From NCBI GenBank assembly GCA_002633005.1, contig NMRA01000262.1:10786-74785 (forward strand): a stretch of 64,000 nt of DNA, read 5' to 3'. The position numbers were made by a program, and so were the translations under genes. The notes under the pieces were generated by a model, which worked only from the letters and a program-made list of their open reading frames with translations, had not been told where the DNA came from and searched no databases. The first letter of the stretch is position 1, and each line of letters opens with the position of its first letter. Origin of the DNA: Phoronis australis. Its lineage: Eukaryota; Phoronida; Phoronidae. Shown here piece by piece: positions 13,901 through 26,800 of the stretch.

Positions 13901-16900
13901 CCACTTCACAATTGCATATAGCAATTTGGAGATAATTTATTGAAATTATCTTAGTACCTAGTACTTATGCATGCATATTCTCAGAGGCTGCACTTCGATC
14001 AAGTGAGATTTAATTGTTTTGTTTTTGGAGATATAGCATGCCTGTATCCTGTTGATGAATGCTGGTCCTCACATTTTACTGTAAGGTCACATAGTTTCCA
14101 GTCGGGTTGCTCCTATAGCTACTACTAAGCCTATGTGTGTCCTTATTTTCAAGTTTGTGCATTCAGCCTAATATTTGCAGACCTACATTCATTTAATTAA
14201 TAAGTACTGTACCTGTATATATTGTCTGAATATAGACTGAAACCCTTTGTTCTAGATTATTGTTTTGCTTTTGTTTCTTACACCTTATGCAGTTTTTTAT
14301 GAAAATCCTTCAATTTCTGGTTTTGATTTGCCGACATGCAAAGCTGGGACATTTTAAAAATGAGCTTTTTGGAGAACAGTTGGTGTATAAAGCATATAGT
14401 TTGAGATTTCATTTGAATATGGTCAGTTTAAATCTCTGTCTCTCTGCCCTGCTTCCTGATATATTTTGAATGTGTTCCAAAGTTTGCCAAATTTGTACAA
14501 TTCCCTAGGGTTTTATATAACCTTAAGCAGACATTTACAACTGTGTGCACTGTAACTGTTCCCATGTAGCCACAGAAACATGTAGTAGTCGCAAAAACAA
14601 CAAGGAAATGTTGCAGTTCTTTGAGCAAGCATCTGTTTCACTGAAGGACAAAAAAATGTTTGAAGTGCTCGATGATCGTATACAGGAGGTTACAAGCATC
14701 AATATGATCCTATGCAGGACAGTACCAACATGAATATGATCCTGTGCAGGACAGTACCAACATGAATAATCAAATGATGTTATTTCCTTTTCGGTCTTTA
14801 GACGCTGTTGAGAGTGATCAAAATATGCCGTTTTGGATATTTCACAATTTCTCATCAGTGCTTAAAGCAAATCAAGATGTTGAAAGATTTCTATGCGGTT
14901 AGAACAACCTCATGGTTTTTTAGCATTTTTTTGTTTCAAAACCTTGTAGCAAAATTGGTACTAACTCTCACCAATAGTAGGCAATACAGACAACATGTGA
15001 GATTTTGTTTCATTATTTCTCCATGACACACATGTCACATCAGCAAACATTTTAGAAGCAGTTGAACAATCAAAAAAGGCAGACTTTGCAATTTTTTTTC
15101 TGAGATTAGCGAGATTTTACTGTAAACTAAGTACATTGTGCCGCTCAACCCTTTACTAGGTTCGTGTAGTTTTTGTTACAAACTCTTGCTATCCAATTCA
15201 TGCCATGTTGTCAGTGAACCAGATTATTTGACTGTTTTCCTTGTGTTTGTTTTTTGTTTTGGTAATGAGATGCACCATACATGTTGACCGGGTCAACAAC
15301 CTTTCTGGTGGGGGTGGACTGCATCTTGTTTATTGTGCCTGGTTCTTTAGCTAGCAATACTTACAGCCTGAGAGTGATTGTAGATTATTTGCCTTATTTG
15401 TCTGTCTGTTCAGCACTGCATCATGCTGGACCATTGGAATTTAATTGTTTCAAATTTCTCAGCAAAAATATATTTACTGGGATATCAAGGAAATATTTCT
15501 CTGTTTATTAGCACTCTTTGTCTAGATGCACCAACTAGTCTAGTGTCACCATCCTGTGCCAAGGCATATTTCCTTTGTTGTAGCGATCAGAAAATGGCTG
15601 TTGTAGATATTTTAGTGATGGTGAGTGGGTGCTATGGAGATTGTGAGGTAGTTATCATGTTGATCTGCGTCAATGTGTTGAACACAGTGTTACGTGCTGT
15701 TGTGACCAGGAGTGTTACTATCCAGGATTTTTCTGCGGCTTATAGTACATATGCACAATTGATTACTGCAGAGGTCTCCAATGATCTGATCAGTACGTCC
15801 TTTTCTCTTGGTACTAGTATGTAACTTACGGAGCATGGCATTCAGATACTGTGGTTGGCTATCCCAAGATGCTCTATTCAATATCCTGGGGTCTTATTAA
15901 CTTCTTATTATAACACTGATAATGTGTGTGGAGAGCTGTTTGGAGCTGGTTGTGTGCAGAGATATTATAGATTGTTGTTTTTGTGCCCAAGTTAGGTTGG
16001 TCAAGATCCTGTGTTTTGTGGTAGTAGGCCATCATGTATTGACAGCAGTTGACCTACCGTATTCGCCGTAATAACTGCCCAGGGCTCTTAGAAAAGTTCG
16101 TTTCAGGGCACTTATTATAACCCAAGGCCGTTGAAACCCGGTCACCGAAACGGGTGAAATCGGAAGCTAAGATTCATCATATTTACGCTCTGTAGCATAT
16201 TGGTAATCTATGAAAAGACTTTCTTCAAAACTGTGGTGCATTGCCATCAAACTTTGATGCTAAATTACGATCATTTTACGGGAAATTGTGCTGAAATCCC
16301 AGGGCGAAAATTCTGTGCCATCTATTGGCCATTTTTTATGCTAGAAATAAACACTCCTAGAAGCACACCGTTTGTGGTGCACTCGTTGCTCTTGTTCACA
16401 ATGCAAAACTTTATTTCAAACAAAGTAATGGAGAAGTTGTATTGTGAACATATCTCTGTATTCCTTAACATTAAAGTCGCATCCAGTATTTGGTTTTGGA
16501 CGCCATCTTTTACTTTGATTATTTGGTTCAACATAGTTAGCACTCTTCATTACTGTTAACAACACCATGGACTGAATAATGTTGTTTTAACGCAACATCT
16601 TTATCGCTACAATAGTTCTTCACTTATTTTGAACAAATTGCCAAAATTGTCGCCATTCTATTGGGCTGCTTTCGCATTGGAGTTAGTTCGAACTAGTTTG
16701 CAGTTGGAACATATTTAAGATTAGAGTGATATCTGCCATGCCAAACTGTCCTCTTTCTTACCAGACCAGACTAACATTCTACCGTCCTAACTTGAAAGCT
16801 TCATTGTACTAAACATAAGATGTTGCTACGCTGTACCCCAATAGGGATTTGACTACCAATTTCAACAGTATGTGGACTTAAATGGCAACAACGTCGAGAG

Positions 16901-19900
16901 TGTACGAAATGGCGGGACGCAAAGTATTAGCCATCGTCCGCGTGCCCGCCAAGTGGGCGGGCAGATGTTAAATCTGGCGGGCAAAATTTGCAACTGCGGG
17001 GGTGACGGCGGGCTATTTACATGCCAACATTTACGCGTTTTCTTCTGGAGAGTATACGCTTTCGATACTTAAACACAACACTACAGTCACGAAAAGTAGT
17101 CTGCACCAAACCTTTCACATTGCGCTCTGACCAACTTTGGTACGCTCTTCAGTTCGATCTTTTCTAGAGTACTAACTTGAGTACCATACCAAATTTAGAC
17201 TGTTTTAAATCACCTTCCACATTTTGACTAAAATGTTGTGGTCTAGAAAAAATGTAAGTCCACCATAATGCTACTTTCGGAAAATAATGCATATACCGTT
17301 ACGAAGTTAAAATAATGCGTATACCGTTATGAAGTTAAAATAATGCATATACCGTTACGAAGTTAAAATAATGCGTATACCGTTACGAAGTTAAAATAAT
17401 GCGTATGCCGTTACGAAGTTAAAATAATGCGTATACCGTTACGTAAGGACCAGAGAAGTCCTTTATGTTTGTGCTGTCACCAGCTATTACTGAACTGATG
17501 ATCCCTTACATGAGTTAGGACCAGAGAAGTCCTTTATGTTTGTGACTGTCACCAGCTATTACTGAACTGATGATCCCTTACATGAGCTAGGACCAGAGAA
17601 GTCCTTTATGTTTGTGACTCACCAGCTATTACTGAAATAATAGGTTCTGTCAGGTTATCATAGTTGACCTACTTATATTGTTTACATCAAATGCAATGTC
17701 TGTTAATCTCCTGTGTTGCAGGGGTAGAGTGTTTAAACCTTTATGTTTATTTCTATTCTATTTACCAAACATGTCAACCAGTGCGATTTCTATCTTCCGC
17801 ACTTTTTGCCAATTTGAAATAACTCCAATCGTCAGTTTTCCCGAAGTACTGCTGTTTTTTAAAGCGCCTGATTCTCCATTTAATTCTCCCATATCGCCAA
17901 AACTTGTCATTTTTTATTGTTCACTGTCTGATAAGTTTGCTACAGATAGTGGACACTTTACCAAATGTTGTTTTATGCCAGTACAAACTGTGCTAGTAGT
18001 ATAGGCTAGTAGTAAGCTAAAGTTATCTTAATCTTCATTTTGTGAAGAAATTTGACAAAATGGATTTCACATGGCGGTCATATTGTACACTATAAATGAA
18101 GAATTACCATATAGCTGATTCAGACTGGGACATTATGTCATCACTCAGGACTGGTGTGCCACTGTATTCAGCCGGCGATACAGAACTGCAATTTTGATAT
18201 TTTTTTACAAAATTAGTAGCTTAGTTACTTTGTCTTGTTGCTAAGGTCACTAGAATGTTGCCAAATCAAACACTGGAAATTTCTGTTATTTCATGATGCT
18301 GTTGACCTTTGTTTTAATGGTCTAAAGCTACCTTTCTTCATGCTTTGTGGTTTTAATAAAATAAAAATCCACTTTTATGCGTTATTATTTTGGGTAGAAC
18401 AATTGTTTTCAGCTTTAATTTGTGTTGAAGCAGTCACATTTTCCGTATGTTTTCTTTGTAACCACAGCGCATCACCAAAGTTCTTCCGCACACACCTCAA
18501 TTGTCATGTTTCGCTTTTCAGTCTTTCTCATTGGCCAAGAAGCGAATAGTCCATTACACCAGTTTTGACGCAAGGAAACGAGCAAACGCCGCTTTTCTAA
18601 TAGGATGTTACGCTGTAAGTACATAGATGTTTAGTGATTATGTATTTGCCTACTATTATGACCTGATTTGTACATTCACGTCACATCATTTAAAAAAAGT
18701 TGTAGGTCTTTGGGTTTTTTCCGATTCAGGTAACCATGGTCGCAGTGTAGTACTTTTTTACAAAATTATGTGTTTGGGTCAATGGGTGTGCTCTGACAAC
18801 TGGTACACCCTTTGTATGCTCCCGTGGAGTTGAGGATTACGATTGACCAATTAAGTCCACAGCCCGGTAATAATTTTCAAAGTTTTTAGAAATTTACCTT
18901 GCAGAACTGTTTATCAAACCTCACTTGACATCATAATGACAACTGGCAAACTAATCTCAATTCAAAATAGTGATGCGCTCAGCAGCAATGTACAACTACA
19001 TGGGAAGTGCCCTACAAATGCACAGGGTTGTGGGTATTATTGTCTTAGTGGTTGAACAGGCTTGATGTACGCCAAAGAGATGCACCTGCAAAACAGCAAC
19101 CTCACACCTTGTGCGGAAATTTGAGCTTGCAAGCACTAACTCCATACCAAGAAATAAACTATTGCAACTAAACTCAAGTCATGGGGTTGTGATGCCAACA
19201 CGGTGTGCTTGGGTGACGGGAATTGAGGGTCTGGGCCATTTTTGTTACTTTGCAACACATTCACATCCTTTTTGGGCCTATTTCGTTAAAGAGACCAATC
19301 AAAGGAAAAGTGCAGAGAAGAAAATAAGATGAAAGAATTTTTAGTTAAGAAGTTTGTTTGAGTTTTCAAGGAGAAGATGTGCATCGGATTTCTTTGAAAA
19401 CTGCTTCATCTAATATCTTGTAGGAATTAAGTAAAGTTTTTCTTTGCCAGATTATGTATTTAAAGAAGACGCCAGAAGAGGCGTACAGACCATTAGTAGC
19501 AGGAAATAACCCTCCATTCTTTCCCTTCAGGTAAGTTGAGTTATTTGTGAACTCTGTGGTGTATTATTTCACCATCCTATGCGTTTCGCCATCATACTAC
19601 TTCTACAGTTTTTGACCATTTTGACACACAGGAGGCTTAACTGGGGAAACTGAAAACTCTGGACGTAGACATTTAAATGCGAAAATTTAAAGATTCTTTG
19701 GTGTAAGGTTGTGAAGAATCTTAGAAAAATGTCCAAATTTGGCTAACTTCAGAACATCATATCTCAGAAATGAAACTTTCAGGCACTATGCTTTTTTGCA
19801 CTGTTCTCCAGACGATTTTATGAATGTTTTTTTAAAATGTTCCATGAAGTACGAACAAAAATGGAACAAGTCTTAAGTCACTTTTCAGAAAACAGACATT

Positions 19901-20764
19901 AGGGCACTTTGTACTTTCTATTCAAGGTGTGTTTCAACTAGTCTTTTACTGTTATTGTTGTGGGTTAGCATAAACTGAGGGAAGTTATCTGCAAAATATG
20001 CCAACTGGGCTAGTTCTTTCAGTTGTTCTCTTACTTTCACACATTAGCTTGTCTATGTGCTTTGCTTACCGGGATGTGGGGCTGTTAGTTTAGCATATAG
20101 CCATTTGTCTACACTAGGCATTATTAATGTAAGTTAATGATTGTTGGATACTGACGTAGAGTAAGTGGGTGTTACCTGTCAACAGGCAAACATGAAAATT
20201 ATGACTCAGTCATCAATATCCTTTGAGCAGAAAACTGGACACAAGCTTTGTTCAGTCTATTCAGGATTTAATCCATTATGTATTTTGAGCCTGACCCACT
20301 AAGATTGGCCCTTGCTTTCACACTTGGTCCTAATCAATAGTTGGTCAACTGTTATTATTGACCAATTACCTAAGGTGAGCTTGTTTCCATTCATTATTTG
20401 TAATATGCCTCTAGAGGGAGCTGCTGATAGGTAATACTTTCCAACTACAGACCAAAGGATTACTTACAACCAGCAATATACATATATTGAGAGAGGAGAG
20501 CTTGATTGCTTTAGATTCCTAGCTGTCAGTGATAGTGTCCCAGTGACCTGTTCTGTTCTAGCCTCATCTCCATTGTTGGGTTCTGTTTGTTACGTTCAAA
20601 ATAGGGAAATTAGGGCTCTTTAGGATATTCTGTCACCGTGGATCAAACTCTTACTGCTATTATATTGGAAAATAGGGATCACAAGTTATGAGCAGAAAAT
20701 GTCTTTTTTAAACTATTTTAATGTATACATGAGTTATTTGCTTGTGTACACACACGCACGCACG

Positions 20765-20801
<37 letters not shown>

Positions 20802-23800
20802 TATGGCATGAGGTTTAGATTTTAAAAAGTTAGTTTTGTTGAATTTTGTCAGTCTGAATGTATGTAAGCCAACTGCCATCTTGGTGATCTTGTTTATCTC
20901 CAATTTGGATTTGTTACTTGGAGTATGATGTAATTACTTTCTGTCCCTGTGTACAGTGTATTGAAATAGACCCGTCCTGAAATAGTACAGCATCACTCTC
21001 ATTCTAAGATATTTACCCACAATGAAACACTGTACAGTGTATTGAAATAGACACGCCCTGAAATAGTACAGCATCACTCTCATTCTAAGATATTTACCCA
21101 CAATGCAGCACATGTGTCAAGACATTGTCTTGCTTCTACACATAAATGTCTAGTTACTATCTCATGTCTAATCGTTACGTGTTGCCAAAATTCGCCCTTT
21201 TCACTTTGCAAAAGGTTCTAACATCGTTACGAATGACCAAACTTTTTCAGAATCTTGGTGTGATGGTAACATTTATTTGGAGCTACTTATATGAAAAAGA
21301 TGAAATTTCACTTATTGGTCATATTTATGTCCTGAATTGGTGACACTTGATGGTATTGCATTTAGAGTTGGAATTGTGACATTGGCAAATATCAGTAATG
21401 GATACACAGTGTATTATTAATCAACTCATTAGTGGAGGACATTTTGAAAAGTAGGTCAGTCATGCAAAAGTAGGTCAGTCATGCTAGATACTTTGCTATC
21501 AAGAAAGAGAAAGTTTCAATTCATGTTCAAGGTACCTAAACTACACGGTTAACGGACTCATAAACACGGTCATGGATGCTTGAACACGACTCACGTACCT
21601 GCAAACACCATTCACTGACTCACAAACACGGGAACGGACTCACAAAACACGATCCATTCATCCAAATACATGGGACACGGACTCACATTCACGAAGAAAC
21701 ACGGTTAACGGACCGCCAAACACGGTTAACTTCGATAAAGCATGCACGGGTCATGGACTCATCGGCTTCCTGAGACAGCTGACATCTACGTTTTCTATGT
21801 AAACTGTGTTTGAGAGTCCGTGGTGTTCATGCGTCCGTGACCATGTTTATGAGTCCGTTAACCATGTAGTTTAGATACCTTGGTGTTAGGCATATTGTGT
21901 TCACTGTAAGTAGTGCAAGAATGTTGTGATTTTAATCTTTCTGTTTGTAATAGGGATGCCTCCTTTGGAGCCTGTACATACAACCTGACACTGTTGGACT
22001 GTTTACATGGTCTGAACAAGGTAAGATGGACATTCCGTATTTGGCATCTCTCTAAGACTCACATCTCTCTAAGACACATCTCTCTAAGACTCACGTCTCT
22101 CTAAGACACATCTCTCTAAGACTCTCATCTCTCTAAGACTCACTCGCATCTCTCTAAGACTCACTCACATCTCTCTAAGACTCACATCTCTCTAAGACTC
22201 ACATCTCTCTAAGACTCGCATCTCTCTAAGACTCGCATCTCTCTAAGACTCGCATCTCTCTAAGACTCGCATCTCTCTAAGACTCGCATCTCTCTAAGAC
22301 TCGCATCTCTCTAAGACTCGCATCTCTCTAAGACTCACATCTCTCCACAAACTTGCAAGATTCTACATTGAACTTTATCAGGTGTCCACGTTCAAATTCT
22401 TCAGCTAATCCGTGGGGATTCATAGTGAGCCCAGAATGGTAACTGGTTTGTTGTAGCGATTACAAAAGCCAGACATTGGTCTTAGTGAGCCATATAACGG
22501 ATTGTATTTAATATCCTGCTACTGTCCCTTCCAGAAATCTGTCCATTGCTCAAAATTGTCCAAGGTTATACAAAAATTAATGTTGAAATTTTGGTTAGGT
22601 GTTTTAAGTTGTTCAGCATACGTTTTGCTTCATCTTTAGCTGTACGACATTTTTAACTCAGGAAGTTAGAACTTAAATTTTTTCAAGATATCCTCACTGT
22701 TAAGATTTGCCAATATTTGTCTTTTTGTACCATGTTCTGTGCCTTTTCGTATTTAGTCTTATTCACAATGGCTGACTCAATATCAACTAGCTTTTGCAGA
22801 TTATGGCAACTGTCAACTTTTCATCTCATTTCCATGTTGTCTTGCAGGCCTTGTCCAATGGCTTTTTCAACTTTGAAACATTTGATGTTGATGAGTACGA
22901 ACATTATGAGGTGAGCTGTTGTTTGTCATCTAGAGTGCTTTGGAATGTTTTTAAAACTCAAATTGCTGATTCAAAATAAAATATTTTTGCTTCCTTACTG
23001 CGAGTTGAAATTGGCTCACATCAGTCACTAGCTGTGTTGGACAAGTCATCTATATGAAAAACAAAGTCATTACCGTGGTTACTGTTTCCATGGTGATTCA
23101 AATCTTTGATTCTATGGAAGCGAACAGCCCCCTTGAGAGTTTTGGCATGTTGACTCAAAAATGTTGAAATGTGACGTGTCATTGTTGCTAACTTGTACCA
23201 CTGGCATGCTTGTTAAGTCAACTCAAACTTAGTTATCCTGGGTGAAAGATGACTTTTTTAGTATTTTCAATATGTACATGCCTTCAACTGATTAAAAGTC
23301 TCACACAACTCTTATCAAGTCAAGAACAGATGGCAAACTTCAAACTGGAGTAAAAGTCTCACGCATCGCATCGCTTGTCAAGTCAAGCACAAACTTCAAA
23401 CTGGAATGTGTTGGAGCTGAATGTTGCCATTGATTCACTTAATGAATCACTTCAGTCCATGGTTTTGTCCTGAAACGCTGGCTTATCGTATTTCAAAACC
23501 AAAACTAAGTGTTCCATCCCAAAAGATGAAGAAAATCGGTGCTTTTCAGGATTGGTGTTTCTTGGTCTTTACAATTGAGTAAAATTTACGATTTTGTTAT
23601 AATTGTTTTATGTATTCAACTGTATGGGATTTGAATTGTATACATATAGTATGGGTTTAATATTAAATTGATATTACAATATGGTTCTCAGACTGTTGAA
23701 TTTTGGATGTAATGTGTTATGGTTTGGCTGTTTTTAAAACATTTTTATTTCACTACCCTCACTCGTGGGGAGGGGCAAATTTGGTGGGACTCTGTCATTT

Positions 23801-26800
23801 TCATTGCAAAAATATCTCGTTTTCATTTTGCAATTATTTTACTCTTTTGTTGAATTGCAGACAAAATGTTTTGAGTTGTGCACCTATTTTATGGTCAATA
23901 GCAGAAGGGGAGACAAGCTTGCTTACATTACAATGTCGATCTTAATTCTTAATTGTAATAAGCCCGCTTTTTTGGAGTTTTTGTTGACAGTTGTGACTGA
24001 AGTCAGCTGAAAGTTTGATGCAGTCAATGATTAAGCCGGAAATTTTTCTTCAAAATTTTCCGATTTTTGAGATGTATTGGAAATTAGCATCCAAGTGATT
24101 CTGCTGGATATGGAGTCAAAGCTTGAAAACCACAATTTTGAAAACAGTTATGGTGAATTGTCTGAGGACTTGTTTTGATGTGAACTTTCTGAGGACTTGT
24201 ATAGATTTGATGTCACAGTACCAGCAGTTAAGTCGGTTAGGTAAGCTTTGCATTTCGATGTGTGTTTAAATGTTGCAGAAAGTAGAAAATGGTGATTTCA
24301 ACTGGATTATACCCCACAAATTTCTGGCTTTCTGCGGGCCGCACCCTAAGAGCAAGATAGAAAATGGTAGGCCTTGTTATCACCTGCTTTTGACACGGTC
24401 ATCGTAGGGACCTCTTTTTCCGGTGGCGGAGACGATTTGAATTGACATTTCACGTCCGTTTGTCTATCTTCTTAGTCTCTGTATCAAAATAGCCTGCCCA
24501 TTTGCTTTCCAAATTTTGAACCAACTTTTAGAACCACTGAACTTTCTCTTCACAAACTCAGAAGTATTCATTCCCAGCACCAAAATGCGAACTTTTGGAA
24601 CAAGACCAAAGCATTAAGATGTATACTCCGATTGCTGTATCACCGGTCAGACGAGGGTATGAATTCATTTTCCCAAGGGGTGGCCTGCAATTAGAAGTCT
24701 GACTTTATTTTAAGGATGTATTTCAATGATTTGGAGCGTTTATTCAGGGTTTGGAAGATAGATTTACGGTTTACCTTGTGTGTAATTTCATCAAACTTGA
24801 TTCACTATCTGGTCCTTCCATGTGATGAATCAAGTATTGTATTTTGTCTCTACATTCTTATGTCTTTTGATCTCTGGCACGTATGGTCCCTAGCGATGAC
24901 TTGAACAGGGTCTGGTAGTTAGGGAAATACTCACTCAGATGACAGAGAAAACTGGCTTTACCCGAATATTTCCTTAAGAAAAGATGAACATAATTTTAGA
25001 AGAATGTACTTCGGATATTGTACCTCTTGGTGTAAGCTATTTTGTTTTGTTATTCTATCTTATCAAACTGGTTATCAGGAATTGATGCAACAATATTTTT
25101 ACAGATTTCTGAATCTGTCTCTTCCAAACACTTTGCTATGATGAAAATAAGGAAATGTTATGGGCATGCATAAGTCAAAAACCTATGTTCAGAAGGGATT
25201 ATTATCAAGGTATCAAAGCCACTGTGACTGTCATCTACTGCTACATTCTCCCTTTTACCAGACTCTGTGCCAAGTAATTCACTTCACTCACATGTTCTTG
25301 TCTCGTGTCTTACTTCGACAGCGTGTTGAAAACGGTGACCTTAACTGGATAGTCCCCGAGAAATTTCTGGCCTTTAGTGGGCCGCACCCAAAGAGCAAAG
25401 TTGAGAATGGTAACGGGTTCCCCTAGCTAGCTAGCTCATCGTTTATCGTTGTTGCTCACTAATTTCTTACATTGCTTCTAGTTGTTTAAACAACAGCTTC
25501 CTTACGGCTTTATCTATCCAGATTGCATTTTGTTGTTTGTCTTGATGTGTGTATTCACTGAAGCTGTGTTAAGAAATGAACTCTGGTTTGTTTCACTACC
25601 GAGTGGTCCTAAATTTCTGTCATTGAACCTGCATTTATTTTTATTTTTCTCGGGGTCCATTTCATGAAATGCCGCTTAATACATTTTTTGCTCTTTATTT
25701 CATGATGTTTTTGCAAAGTTATATTTTGGAAAAATCCTCTTTATTGTTTATATATAACTTGTAACCATGTTTTCCAAAAACGCTTTGAAAATTTGAATGA
25801 ACAATTTTTGAAAATATTTTCATGAAATGGGACCCTAATTCACTTACATGGTTAGCCTTTCCATATTTCTGTCATTGTGGATTGCTCGTTAAATTTTTGT
25901 TGCGACTTTAATTTTGCTCTCAATTCTCCCAACATATGACTGTATTGTGTTTTTTGATACATTATATGTGAGTCTGTGTGTCTGTGATATCTTACTCGCG
26001 TTATTTACTAACTCAAGATTTGTCCTTTGTTGTAAAGGTGGTGATGCGATTGATGTAGGTGGACTCTACTAATGGCTACTGAAAACTGGTGTCTTTATTT
26101 TCTTATCCAACAATACAGTGTTGGCTGAATCATAATAAACATCAAAGCCAGTTCACTTTACTGCACTTAAGTGAAATGTTTTAGTCTTGTAGCATATTCA
26201 GTAAATCCAGCTTTTTATTGACTTTGGTGTTTATCCACAAGTTTTAGACGACGTGTATTCCCAACATTTGTTAGGTCAGTGATGCACAACAACTTTTATT
26301 TCATTTTTCGAAAAGATCACCAAAATCATGATGTGAACTGTAGACAATACAAATTCAGCTTAATTTGAAAGTGCAGTTTTGTCAAATTCTATGATTTATG
26401 TTGTTTTTTTTTTGATTTCCTGTACGATTTTTACTTCAATGGAACTAAACTTAAAGTAGTAAGATTTTTGTGCAATCTACTGTAGATTTGCATGTATGTT
26501 ATAACAGATCTATTGTGTAATTTTAGTTCTGTCACAAGTTGTTCCATATTTCAGGCTACCCATTGCACGCACCCGAGGCCTATTTCCCCTACTTCAGAAA
26601 ACACAATGTGACCACCATAGTGCGACTGAACAAGAAGATTTATGATGCACGGCGGTTTACAGATGGTGGCTTTGACCACCACGATCTGTTCTTTGTCGAT
26701 GGCAGCACGCCAAACGACAATATTCTTAGGAACTTCATTGAAATCGCTGAGAATGCTGAAGGAGCCATAGCTGTCCACTGTAAAGGTTAGTATGTGGTGG

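Larger units (their letters stand above)
6894..18521 (+). other. CDC14 intron 3 (11.6 kb)
   Basis: No further exon with recognisable homology was found inside this intron. It carries several unrelated minisatellites (near 10.5, 11.0, 11.8, 12.1-12.5, 12.9, 13.2, 14.7, 17.3 and 17.5 kb) and a solo transposon end near 16.06 kb. A short perfect palindrome, GGCGAAATAAATTTCGCC, lies near 9761-9778. Stretches 6.9-9.2 kb and 14.8-16.0 kb show nothing beyond AT-rich intron sequence. Confidence 0.7.
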
